Below the pieces are notes generated by a model. The model had not been told where the DNA came from. It did not search any database and saw nothing but the letters and a program-made list of their open reading frames with translations. This document shows positions 54,165-63,201 of a DNA stretch of 64,000 nucleotides, piece by piece; position 1 is the stretch's first letter, and the number at the start of each line of letters is the position of its first letter. The translations under genes were made by a program, and so were the position numbers. The stretch lies in the NCBI RefSeq assembly GCF_002705925.1, contig NZ_NKRE01000001.1, positions 1,707,573 to 1,771,572 of the forward strand, in the 5' to 3' direction. The stretch comes from Mycobacterium ostraviense (GTDB taxonomy: Bacteria > Actinomycetota > Actinomycetes > Mycobacteriales > Mycobacteriaceae).

Positions 54165-55061
54165 GTGCGCGGGCTGCGAGGGTGTCTGGCGGGTATGGGT
54201 CGAGCTATGGCGGCCTTGGCTGCGGTGTCGGTGTCGGTGTCGGTGTCGGTGTGGGGCCAGGTCGGGGCTCATGACGGGGTGCAGCCGACGGCGGCGGCGC
54301 TGCCGATGTTCGCGCACGTGGTGATCGTGGTGGAGGAGAACCGCTCGCAGGCCAACATCATCGGCAACCCGGCGGCGCCGTTCATCAATGCGCTGGCCGC
54401 CAACGGCGCGATGATGGCGCAATCGTTCGCCGAGACGCATCCCAGCGAGCCCAACTATCTGGCGCTGTTCGCCGGCAGCACCTTCGGCCTGACCAAGAAC
54501 ACCTGCCCGGTGGACGCCGGCTCGACACCGAATCTGGCCTCCGAGTTGCTTGCCGCCGGGCACACCTTCGTCGGCTTCGCCGAGGATCTGCCCGAGGTCG
54601 GCTCGACCGTCTGCAGTGCCGGCAAGTACGCGCGCAAGCATGTGCCGTGGGTCAACTTCAGCAATGTCCCGCCAACGCTGTCGGTGCCGTTTACCGCATT
54701 TCCACAGCCGGAGAACTACCCGAGTCTGCCGACGGTGTCGTTCGTCATACCCAACGCCGACAACGACATGCACGACGGCTCCGTCGCCGCGGGCGATGCC
54801 TGGCTCAACCGCGAACTGTCTGCGTACGCCAACTGGGCCAAGGCCAACAACAGCCTGCTCGTCGTCACGTGGGACGAGGATGACGGCAGCAGCCGCAACC
54901 AGATCCCGACGGTGTTCTACGGGGCGCACGTGCAGCCGGGCACCTATAACGAGACCATCAGCCACTACAACCTGCTTTCCACCCTGGAGCAGATGTACGG
55001 CCTACCCAAGACGGGCAAGGCGATGAACGCTCCCCCGATCACCGATATTTGGAGCGGCTGA
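54165..55061 (+). CDS. sapM: Secreted acid phosphatase SapM
   Basis: A 298-residue exported phosphatase. In M. tuberculosis SapM removes phosphate from phosphatidylinositol 3-phosphate on phagosomes and arrests their maturation. The signal peptide (about 1-35) contains a repetitive [13 protein letters not shown] stretch and ends near VGAHDGVQ. The phosphoesterase domain shows [55 protein letters not shown] and [13 protein letters not shown] with its metal-binding aspartates. Three cysteines are kept (NTCPVD and STVCSAGK are two of the sites). The mature part is close to M. tuberculosis SapM, and only the signal peptide differs strongly. The GTG start is at 54165. Confidence 0.95.
   Translation: MRGLRGCLAGMGRAMAALAAVSVSVSVSVWGQVGAHDGVQPTAAALPMFAHVVIVVEENRSQANIIGNPAAPFINALAANGAMMAQSFAETHPSEPNYLALFAGSTFGLTKNTCPVDAGSTPNLASELLAAGHTFVGFAEDLPEVGSTVCSAGKYARKHVPWVNFSNVPPTLSVPFTAFPQPENYPSLPTVSFVIPNADNDMHDGSVAAGDAWLNRELSAYANWAKANNSLLVVTWDEDDGSSRNQIPTVFYGAHVQPGTYNETISHYNLLSTLEQMYGLPKTGKAMNAPPITDIWSG
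54224..54252 (+). repeat. Hexanucleotide repeat in the sapM signal peptide
   Basis: GGTGTC is repeated four times exactly (54224-54247), followed by a partial copy. It encodes Val-Ser repeats. A change by one unit keeps the frame and alters the hydrophobic core length of the signal peptide. Confidence 0.9.
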
Positions 55062-55109
55062 GCACTACCGGGCCGGGGCCATCGCCCGGCCGTCGCTATT
55101 CTGTGCCGC

Positions 55110-56435
55110 ATGGCTGCTGACCTCGTGCCCATCCGCCTGGGCTTGTCCGACGGTGACCGCTACACGCTGTGGGCACCGCGCTGGCGTGACTCCGGCGACG
55201 AATGGGAGGCGTTTCTGGGTAAGGACGAGGACCTGTACGCCTTCGAGAGCGTGGCCGACCTGGTCGCATTCGTCCGCGGCAACACCGACAACGACCTGGT
55301 GGACCACCCGGCGTGGCAGGAGCTGACCGAGGCGCACGCGCACCACTTCGATCCGGACGCCGACAAGGCGTTCGATCTGGTGGTCGTCGAGGAGCTGGTG
55401 GCCGAAAAGCCGACCGAGGAGTCGGTGGCCGCGTTGGCCGCGACGCTGGCGATCGTGTCATCCATCGGATCGGTGTGCGAACTGCCGGCGGTGTCGAAGT
55501 TCTTCAACGGCAATCCGACGCTGGGCACCGTGTCGGGGGGGATCGATTACTTCACCGGTAAGGCCGGCCAGAAACGCTGGAACGCGATCGCTGAGATCAT
55601 TGCCCGCAGCTGGGACGACGTGCTCAAAGCCATCGACGACATCGTCAGCGTTCCCGAGGTCGACGCCGACCTGGCGGCCAAGGCCGCCGACGAATTGGCC
55701 GAGGAGCCCGAGGAACCGGAAGTGGCGGAGACCGAGGGCGACGAGGGGGAGGCTGTTGACGAGCCCGCGGCTGCGGAGTCGGCCGGCCAGACCGACACCG
55801 ACGACAGCGACGCCGACCTCCACGACGAAGACGCCGAAGAAGAAGCCGAAGAGGATGAAGCCGCGGCAGCCGTCGTTCTGGGTAGCGACGAGGACTTCTG
55901 GTTGAAGGTCGGCATCGACCCTGTCCAGATCATGACCAGTGCCGGCAGCTTCTACACCCTGCGTTGCTATCTCGATGATCGCCCGATCTTCTTGGGCCGC
56001 AACGGTCGCATCAGTGTGTTCAGTTCCGAGCGGGCGCTGGCCCGCTATCTTGCCGACGAGCACGACCACGACTTGGCGGACCTGAGCACCTACGACGACA
56101 TCCGTACCGCGGCCACCGACGGCTCACTTGCGGTGCAAGTCACCGATGACAATGTCTACGTGCTGACCGGGCTGGCCGACGATTTCGCCGACGGACCTGA
56201 CGCCGTGGATCGTGACCAGCTGGATCTGGCGGTCGAGTTGCTGCGCGACATCGGCGACTACTCGGAGGAAAGTACCGTGGACAAGGCGCTCGACCCGGGC
56301 AAGCCGCTGGGCAAGTTGATCGCCTACGTGCTCGAGCCCGACTCGGTCAGCAAGCCCGCGGGCCCGTATGCCAAGGCGGTACGCGAATGGGAGCGGGTGG
56401 AACGGTTCGTGGAGTCGCGGCTTAGGCGCGAATAG
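55110..56435 (+). CDS. Conserved hypothetical protein with acidic linker (Rv3311-type)
   Basis: A 441-residue soluble protein conserved in mycobacteria, with no known function. Two similar halves are visible. Residues 1-200 contain LGLSDGDRYTLWAPRWRDSG and LYAFESVADLVAFVRGNTDN. Residues 260-441 contain GSFYTLRCYLDDRPIFLGRN and SVFSSERALARYLADEHDHD. Each has the same order of a beta-rich start and an EXXXALVAFV/ALARYLA helix, so an internal duplication is likely. The linker at about 205-260 is almost all Glu, Asp and Ala. M. tuberculosis Rv3311 is slightly shorter (about 420), mainly in the linker. It starts at ATG 55110, 48 bp after sapM on the same strand. Confidence 0.87.
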   Translation: MAADLVPIRLGLSDGDRYTLWAPRWRDSGDEWEAFLGKDEDLYAFESVADLVAFVRGNTDNDLVDHPAWQELTEAHAHHFDPDADKAFDLVVVEELVAEKPTEESVAALAATLAIVSSIGSVCELPAVSKFFNGNPTLGTVSGGIDYFTGKAGQKRWNAIAEIIARSWDDVLKAIDDIVSVPEVDADLAAKAADELAEEPEEPEVAETEGDEGEAVDEPAAAESAGQTDTDDSDADLHDEDAEEEAEEDEAAAAVVLGSDEDFWLKVGIDPVQIMTSAGSFYTLRCYLDDRPIFLGRNGRISVFSSERALARYLADEHDHDLADLSTYDDIRTAATDGSLAVQVTDDNVYVLTGLADDFADGPDAVDRDQLDLAVELLRDIGDYSEESTVDKALDPGKPLGKLIAYVLEPDSVSKPAGPYAKAVREWERVERFVESRLRRE

Positions 56436-56527
56436 CGTTCTCGAGCCGGTGACGGCAGGCGCGAATAGGCCGTCAAGTTTAGGATCATCGCCTGACGTTT
56501 GTCTGCGCGCGGGGAGTGAGGTCTCAG

Positions 56528-56791
56528 ATGATGGTGTTTGCGGTGGAGCCGGCTGTGGTGGGGGCTTCGGCGATGACGCAGGCGGGGTTGGCGGCGAGGC
56601 TAGGTGCTGGGGTGGCCGCGGCTGCACCGACGTTATCGGCGGTGGTGCCGGTGGGCGAGGATGCTGATTCGGCGGCGTGCGCGGCGGTGGTGGACGGTGG
56701 CGCGCGGGTGTTTTCTGACGCCCAGTCGATGGCCGGCGCAACAATGGCGGTGGCTAGTGAGGCGATGCGCGCGGTGGCCCTGAGCCGGTAG
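56528..56791 (+). CDS. PE-like protein (intact paralog of the broken copy at 31079)
   Basis: An 87-residue helical protein MMVFAVEPAVVGASAMTQAG, with LSAVVPVGEDADSAACAAVV in the middle and SEAMRAVALSR at the end. The length, the central VVPxGxDxxSA turn and the two-helix layout fit the short PE proteins that pair with PPE partners in type VII secretion; the fit to the PE35 group is the best I can see. ATG 56528 or 56531 can start it, with GAGG upstream. The 5' flank (CCTGACGTTTGTCTGCG and onwards) repeats the flank of the broken copy at about 31034. The PPE partner that should follow is reduced to its first codons. Confidence 0.7.
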   Translation: MMVFAVEPAVVGASAMTQAGLAARLGAGVAAAAPTLSAVVPVGEDADSAACAAVVDGGARVFSDAQSMAGATMAVASEAMRAVALSR

Positions 56792-56803
56792 CGGTTAGCG
56801 GGT

Positions 56804-59800
56804 GTGGTGGTGCATCCCTGGCCGGCGTTTAGCCCGGAGGCCGACAGCTTCGTGGCGGCGTTCGGGCGGGCGGCCGACGCGGTGGCATGCGCGCTGCAAT
56901 TACAGCGTGCGCAACTGCCGCCGATTCGGCTGCGCGTCGGCGTTCACACGGGCGACGTCCAGTTGCGCGACGACAGCAACTATGTCGGCCCGACGATCAA
57001 CCGTGCGGCGCGGCTGCGTGAGCTGGCCATGGCGGCCAGACACTGCTGTCCGCCACCACCAGCGACATCGTCATCGACGAGCTCCCGGCCGATGCCTGGT
57101 TGATCGACTTGGGAATCCAACCGCTGCGCGACCTGCCACGCCCGGAACGGGTGGCGCAGTTGTGCCACCCCCAGCTGCGTAACGAGTTCCCTGCGCTACG
57201 AACTCCGAAAAACCTTGTGAACCAACGGCTTCCAGTGCAGCTCACAGTTTTGTGGGCCGCGAGCGGGAAATGGCCGAGGTGGCCCGGCTGGTGACGGAAA
57301 ACCGGCTGGTGACGCTGATCGGTGCCGGCGGCTTCGGCAAGAGCCGCCTGGCCATCCAAGTGGCGTCACAACTGACTTCTGAGTTTCCCGACGGTGTGTG
57401 CTACGTCGATCTCGAGCCGATAACCGATCCCGATATGACGCCGATCCTGCTTGCTCGCGCGTCGGGCCTGTCCGACCAGTTGGGCCGCTCAACGGCCGAT
57501 GCGGTGCTGCGCTACCTGGCCGAGCGGGAGATGCTCATTGTCTTCGACAATTGCGAGCACCCTGCTCGACGTGGGCGCCGGCCAGGTCAATGCGCTGCTG
57601 CAGACCTGCCCCCGGGTGACGATATTGGCGACCAGCCGCGAACCGATCAAGGTGGCGGGCGAGCTGACCTGGCGGGTTCCGTCGCTGTCCGTGGCCGACG
57701 CGACCGCATTCTTCGCCGACCGTGCCCTGCTGGCCCGGCCCGACTTCGTCATCGACGACGACAGCGCCGCCATGGTGCGGCAAATCTGCCGGAGGCTGGA
57801 CGGCATGCCGCTGGCGCTCGAACTCGCCGCCGCGCGGGTGCGGTCGCTGTCGCTGTCCGACATCATTGCCGGCCTCGAGGACAGCATCCGGCTGCTGACC
57901 GGCGGGGCGCGCACCGCGCTGCGCCGCCATCAGACCCTGCGTGCATGTTGGACTGGTCCTATGGGTTGCTCAGCGAGCCGGAGCGGATCTTGCTGCGACG
58001 ACTCGGGGTGTTCGTCGGTGGATTCGACCTCGACGCGGCGCTGGCGGTGGCCGGCTTCGGTGAGCTGCCGCGTCACCAAGTGCTCGATGAGTTGGCGCTG
58101 CTGGTTGACAAGTCGCTGATCTGGGCAGATAGCTCGCAGGGTCGCACCCGGTACCGGCGGCTCGAGGGAGTCGGCCAGTACGCGATGGAAAAGCTCGCCG
58201 AGGCCGGCGAAACCGACGTCACCCGAAAGCGATACTGCGACCACTACATGGCGCTGGCCGCGCTGCTCGACAGCCCTGGGCGCACGGACTATCAGCAGCT
58301 TCTCGACCCGGCCGAAACCGAACTGGACAACCTGCGGGTGACGTTCCTGTGCTGCCGCGAATACTGCGACTTGGAGTCCGCGCTGGCGTTGACGTCGTGG
58401 CTGCAGCCGCTGTGGCTCAGCCAGGGCCGTATCCGGGAGGGGCGAACCTGGTTCGAAACCATCCTCGTCGAGCCAGACGCGCACCATGGGCAGGTGAGCG
58501 CCGCAGTGCGGACGCGCGCGCTGGTGGACAAGGCCGTGCTCGATATGTTCATCGACCCTCGCAGCAGCGTGGACGAGGCTCGGCACGCGTTGGCCATCGC
58601 TCATGAAGTCGATGACCCGGCCCTGCGGGCGCGCGCACTCACCGCCTGGGGTTCGACGGCCGGATTCAGCTACCGATCCGATGCCGCCCGACAGTACTTC
58701 GCGGAAGCGACCGACATTGTCCGCGCCTTGGACGACCGGTGGACACTCAGCCAGATCCTGAGTTGGCAGAGCAATGCCGCCGTGGTATCCGGCGATACGA
58801 TGACCGCGCGCGCTGCGGGCAGCGCCGGACGCGATGTGGCCGACGAGATCGGCGACCGGTTCGGCGCGCTACGGTGCCGGTTGAGCCTGGCGTTCGCCCA
58901 GCTGTGGCAGGGCGAACTGGCCGGAGCCGTCGCGCAGTTCAGCGAGCTGGCGGAACAGTCGCTGGAGGCCGATGCTGACGTCCTCACCCCGCTCATCCTG
59001 AAGGGATTGGGTGATGCGCACGCGTACCGGGGTGACGTGAGCGCCGCGTGGGCAGCGGGCGAAGCGGCGATCGAAGGCGCCGGAGACGGCAGCGAATACT
59101 TCCTCGGCCTCGGCTACGCGACGTTGGCGATCGCGGCTTTCGCCGGCGGCGACATCGACTCCGCGCGCGATGCGAGCACCAAGGCGTGGCAGAACGTGAA
59201 ACTGTAACCCCATGTGGCGAATTATCTGCGTCCCACCAAAGCCCGGATCTCGTTGGGAGCGGGGATGTCGCCGCAGCGCGACACTTCGCCGACGAGGCCG
59301 CCTCGGTGCTGTCGGGCTGGCATCTGGCGCTGGCGCTGACCAGCCGCGCCCGGGTGGCGATGGCACAAGGCGAGCCGGAACAAGCCGAGCGCGACGCCCA
59401 CGACGCACTGACGGTTGCGGTCGAAACATGCGCACACAATTGCATCCCCGACATCCTCGACTGCCTGGCCGCCATGGCGGTCGGGCACGACAGCCACCGT
59501 GAGGCCGCCCCCCTCTACGGCGCGGCGGAGTCCATGCGGCAACGCCTGGGCGCCAAACGGTTCAAGAGCTACGACTCAAGCCATGCGGACTCGGTGGCAT
59601 TGCTGCGTACTGCACTGGGCAGCAAGGAGTTCGACAGCGCATGGGCAGAAGGCACCGCACTGTCCAGCGACGAGGCGATTGCCTACGCGCAGCGCGGACG
59701 CGGCGAACGCAGGCGGGCAGCGACCGGTTGGGAATCCGTTGACGCCGGCTGAACGTGAGGTGGTCAGCCTGGTGGGCGAGGGCCTTTCCAACAAGGACAT

Positions 59801-59918
59801 CGCCGCACGGCTGTTCGTTTCGCCGCGTACCGTGCAAACCCACCTCACGCACGTGTACACCAAGCTCGACCTCAACTCCCGGGTGCAACTCGTCCAAGAG
59901 GCGGTGCGGCATTCGTAG
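56804..59918 (+). pseudogene. PPE start joined to a decayed adenylate-cyclase/AAA/LuxR-type regulator
   Basis: The GTG at 56804 gives [15 protein letters not shown], the start of the PPE paralog seen at 31389. It then runs in frame into an adenylate-cyclase domain ([51 protein letters not shown]) whose first 100 residues are missing. The rest of a LuxR regulator of the Rv0386/Rv2488c kind follows in pieces. These are the P-loop with VTLIGAGGFGKSRLA, the NB-ARC block DGMPLALELAAARVRSLSLS, a TPR-like region, and the LuxR helix-turn-helix LTPAEREVVSLVGEGLSNKD. At least six frameshifts interrupt it (near 57035, 57250, 57560, 57945, 59205 and 59745). No function can remain. Confidence 0.85.
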
Positions 59919-60018
59919 CGCTGCGGCAAGAATTGCACGGTCCGGCTTCGACGTTGAGCTGGCTGTTGCCGTAGCCCGACAATCACCTCGTCGGCGAATG
60001 TGCTGTGGCACAACGGAA

Positions 60019-60600
60019 TCAGTCGTCGATGTGCAGATACGCCCGGCCGCGCGGCGACAGGCGATAGCCGACGTCGAGGCTGATGGTCAAGCCCAATTCC
60101 TTGAGCCGCCGCACCCGCCGCTTGAACCGAGGGACATCAAGTCCCTCGCCGACCGCCAGGTTCGGCGCCCGCACCGCCTCATTCTCGGCGATCAGCCGAA
60201 GATACCGCCCGGTCCACGGGCCAGTCGCGCTGGCAGCATCCAAGCGGTCAAGGCGGGACCTGATCGCAGCCGCGTCAGCTGCGGTCAACACGCTCTCCGC
60301 GGCCAACGCCCGGCGCTCGTCGGGGCCGACGAATGACACGGTGATGAGGTAGGTATGGCTCGCCGACCTGCTGTCCAGCTGGGCCTGAGCCGTCGCAGCA
60401 TCGAAGTAACCCGCAGCCCGCGCCTGTTGGTCGCTGACTTGGTAGTCGGGTGCGCATTCCTGCACGTCATCGATACGGATCGTGCCGGCCACTGTGCGCT
60501 GGGTGCCTCCCGGCTTGATGCTCGCGGCATCCCACCGGCGCAGCACCAGGCTGATTCGGCCTTCCGCAATACCCTCGGCGGTAGCACGGTCGAGCAGCAT
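60019..60600 (-). CDS. Hypothetical protein with ASCH-like N-terminal domain
   Basis: A 193-residue protein. The N-terminal 110 residues look like an ASCH/PUA-like RNA-binding fold: a leading helix followed by ISLVLRRWDAASIKPGGTQR, TVAGTIRIDDVQEC and YLITVSFVGPDERR. The C-terminal part is helical and basic (FKRRVRRLKELGLTISLDVG) and ends in a winged-helix-like YRLSPRGRAYLHIDD. Both halves suggest nucleic-acid binding, but the function is unknown. The ATG at 60600 starts cleanly. It follows the regulator pseudogene and precedes add on the same strand. M. tuberculosis has Rv3312c and the pilin gene mtp in this position; neither is found here. Confidence 0.72.
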   Translation of the reverse strand: MLLDRATAEGIAEGRISLVLRRWDAASIKPGGTQRTVAGTIRIDDVQECAPDYQVSDQQARAAGYFDAATAQAQLDSRSASHTYLITVSFVGPDERRALAAESVLTAADAAAIRSRLDRLDAASATGPWTGRYLRLIAENEAVRAPNLAVGEGLDVPRFKRRVRRLKELGLTISLDVGYRLSPRGRAYLHIDD

Positions 60601-60829
60601 AGGTGCGATGTTAGGCCGGGCCGGCTGCTCAGCACCAACGTCGACGGACCAGCCTCATTCCACAACCATTGGGCGCCAGTGCTTTTGTCACTACTTTGCG
60701 CGCCGGCGGGCACCCATTCGCGGGACGGCAGCGGCACCGCCGGTTAACGCATTCGGCATCCGAGTCGCAAAAGCGCTGTCACATGCGCTATCACCGTCCG
60801 ACGCACCTGCCCCGTCCGGTGCCGATCAG

Positions 60830-61918
60830 CTACCCGATCAACACGGCGAACCGCGGTTTGATCACCTCGTCGATGATCTCCAGCCGCTCGTCGAACGGAA
60901 TGAACGCCGACTTCATCGCGTTGATGGTGAACCGTTCCAGGTCACTCCAGCCGTAGCCGAAAGTCTCCACCAGGCGGTGCATCTCCTGGCTCATCGACGT
61001 GTCGCTCATCAGCCGGTTGTCGGTGTTGACGGTCACCCGGAAACGGGTGCGCGCCAACAGGTCGAACGGGTGCTCGGCGATGCTGGCCACCGCGCCGGTC
61101 TGCACGTTGGAACTGGGGCACAGCTCCAGCGGAATCCGCTTGTCCCGCAAGATCGATGCCAACCGGCCCAGTCTGACACCGCCGTCGGGGCCGACGTCGA
61201 TGTCGTCGACGATCCGCACCCCGTGGCCCAGCCGATCCGCGCCGCAGAACGCGATCGCCTCATGGATGGACGGCAACCCGAAGGCCTCGCCGGCGTGAAT
61301 CGTGAAGCGCGCGTTGTTGTCTCGCATGTACTCGAAGGCGTCCAGGTGCCGCGTCGGCGGGTGGCCGGCCTCGGCGCCGGCGATGTCGAAACCCACAACT
61401 CCCTTGTCCCGGAACCGGATTGCCAGCTCGGCGATCTCCCGGGACACTGCGGCGTGTCGCATCGCGGTGACCAGACAGCGCACCTTGATGGACCGGCCCG
61501 CGCCGGCGCACGCCTTCTCGCCTGCGGCGAACCCGGCAAGCACAGCGTCGACGACCTCGTCGAACGACAACCCGCGATCGATGTGCAGTTCGGGAGCAAA
61601 GCGCACCTCGGCATAGACCACCGAATCGGCGGCAAGGTCTTCCACACATTCGAAGGCGACCCGATACAACGCCTCGGAAGTCTGCATCACGGCCACGGTG
61701 TGCGAGAACGGCTCCAGGTAGCGTTCCAGCGAGCCGCTGTGCGATCGGGTCCGAAACCACGTTGCCAGCGTGTCGACGTCGGTGGCGGGCAAGTCGTCGT
61801 ATCCGATCTGGCCGGCGATGTCCAGCACGGTTGCCGGGCGTAGCCCGCCGTCGAGGTGGTCGTGCAGCAGGGCCTTCGGTGCCTGCCGAATCATCTCCCA
61901 CGTGAGCGCAGTGGTCAT
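60830..61918 (-). CDS. add: Adenosine deaminase
   Basis: A 362-residue zinc enzyme converting adenosine to inosine. The metal and catalytic motifs are all present: [14 protein letters not shown] (two histidines), [13 protein letters not shown] (histidine and catalytic glutamate), [11 protein letters not shown] (histidine) and [12 protein letters not shown] (metal-binding aspartate). The start is ATG 61918, in a 4-bp overlap with the deoA stop, so deoA and add form a coupled salvage operon. The open frame upstream to 62224 runs through deoA and is not coding. Confidence 0.95.
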   Translation of the reverse strand: MTTALTWEMIRQAPKALLHDHLDGGLRPATVLDIAGQIGYDDLPATDVDTLATWFRTRSHSGSLERYLEPFSHTVAVMQTSEALYRVAFECVEDLAADSVVYAEVRFAPELHIDRGLSFDEVVDAVLAGFAAGEKACAGAGRSIKVRCLVTAMRHAAVSREIAELAIRFRDKGVVGFDIAGAEAGHPPTRHLDAFEYMRDNNARFTIHAGEAFGLPSIHEAIAFCGADRLGHGVRIVDDIDVGPDGGVRLGRLASILRDKRIPLELCPSSNVQTGAVASIAEHPFDLLARTRFRVTVNTDNRLMSDTSMSQEMHRLVETFGYGWSDLERFTINAMKSAFIPFDERLEIIDEVIKPRFAVLIG

Positions 61919-63201
61919 CGGGTGATCCGATCGATAATCAGGGGCCGCGGAGCCGGCCCGGCCTCCCCGACGCTCCAGCCACCGTCGAGTATGGCCAGCG
62001 CCGGGCCGAAGCGTTCGGGAGTGTCGGTGTAAAGCGTGAACAGCGGCTCGCCGGCCACCACCGGTTCCCCGGGACGACGATGAATCCTCACCCCCGCCCC
62101 GTGCTGCACCCGGGCCCCCGGCCGGGATCTGCCCGCGCCGAGCCGCCAGGCCGCCAAACCCACCGCCATCGCGTCGATGTCGCCCATTGTGCCTCTCCGG
62201 TCGGCTGTGACGGTTTCCGAACACCGACCAATCGGCAACGGTTTCGACAAATCGCCGCCCTGAGCGGCGACCAGCCGGCGAAACCGGTCCATCGCGCTGC
62301 CGTCACGCAGCGTCTGTGCCGGGTCGCGGCCGTCGATCCCGGCGAGCTGCAGCATCTCGCCGGCGAGCCGCACGGTCAGCTCCACGACGTCGGGCGGTCC
62401 GCCGCCGGCCAGCACTTCCAGGGCCTCGGCCACCTCGAGCGAGTTGCCCACGGTGCGCCCCAGCGGCGAGTTCATGTCCGTCAGCAGCGCGCGGGTGGGC
62501 ACGCCATGCGCGGCACCCAGGTCCACCATGGTGTGCGCCAGTTCGCGGGACTGCGCCTCGGATTTCAGAAAGGCCCCGGCACCGACCTTCACGTCGAGTA
62601 CCAGTGCGCCCGCTCCCTCGGCCAGCTTCTTGCTCATGATCGAACTGGCGATCAGCGGCAGGGATTCGACGGTGCCGGTGATGTCGCGCAGTGCATAGAG
62701 CTTGGCGTCGGCGGGGGCCAACTCGCCGGCCGCGAAGATGGCCGCACCGACGTCGCAAAGTTGTTGGCGCACCCGTTGATTGGATAGCGTCGCGGTGAAC
62801 CCGGAGATGGATTCCAGTTTGTCCAGAGTGCCGCCGGTATGGCCGAGTCCCCGGCCTGCCGCCTGCGGCACCGCCGCGCCACAGGCGACGACGACGGGCA
62901 CCAACGGCAGGGTGATTTTGTCGCCTACCCCGCCGGTGGAGTGCTTATCCACGGTCGGCAGCCGCAGCTCGGCGAAATCCATCCGGGCACCCGAGAGCAG
63001 CATCGCCGACGTCCATCTGGCGGTCTCGCCGGAGTCCATGCCGCGCCAGAAAATCGCCATCAACAAGGCCGACATCTGTTCCGGGGCGACCCGGCCGTCG
63101 GTGAAGGCCTCGATGACCCAGTCGATGGCGGCATCGGATAACCGACCACCGTCACGCTTGGTCCGGATTACCGTCGGCGCGTTGAATTCGAAGTCCGTCA
63201 A
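61915..63201 (-). CDS. deoA: Thymidine phosphorylase
   Basis: A 428-residue pyrimidine nucleoside phosphorylase splitting thymidine with phosphate into thymine and deoxyribose-1-phosphate. The signature is [20 protein letters not shown] (here [20 protein letters not shown]). The phosphate site is [20 protein letters not shown], and [20 protein letters not shown] follows. A C-terminal domain holds [23 protein letters not shown] 63201 is the likely start (family N-terminus [20 protein letters not shown]), with GAGGAA 7 bp upstream. In M. tuberculosis cdd lies directly upstream in the same operon. Here no cdd sequence is found in the remaining 0.8 kb. Confidence 0.95.
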   Translation of the reverse strand: MTDFEFNAPTVIRTKRDGGRLSDAAIDWVIEAFTDGRVAPEQMSALLMAIFWRGMDSGETARWTSAMLLSGARMDFAELRLPTVDKHSTGGVGDKITLPLVPVVVACGAAVPQAAGRGLGHTGGTLDKLESISGFTATLSNQRVRQQLCDVGAAIFAAGELAPADAKLYALRDITGTVESLPLIASSIMSKKLAEGAGALVLDVKVGAGAFLKSEAQSRELAHTMVDLGAAHGVPTRALLTDMNSPLGRTVGNSLEVAEALEVLAGGGPPDVVELTVRLAGEMLQLAGIDGRDPAQTLRDGSAMDRFRRLVAAQGGDLSKPLPIGRCSETVTADRRGTMGDIDAMAVGLAAWRLGAGRSRPGARVQHGAGVRIHRRPGEPVVAGEPLFTLYTDTPERFGPALAILDGGWSVGEAGPAPRPLIIDRITR

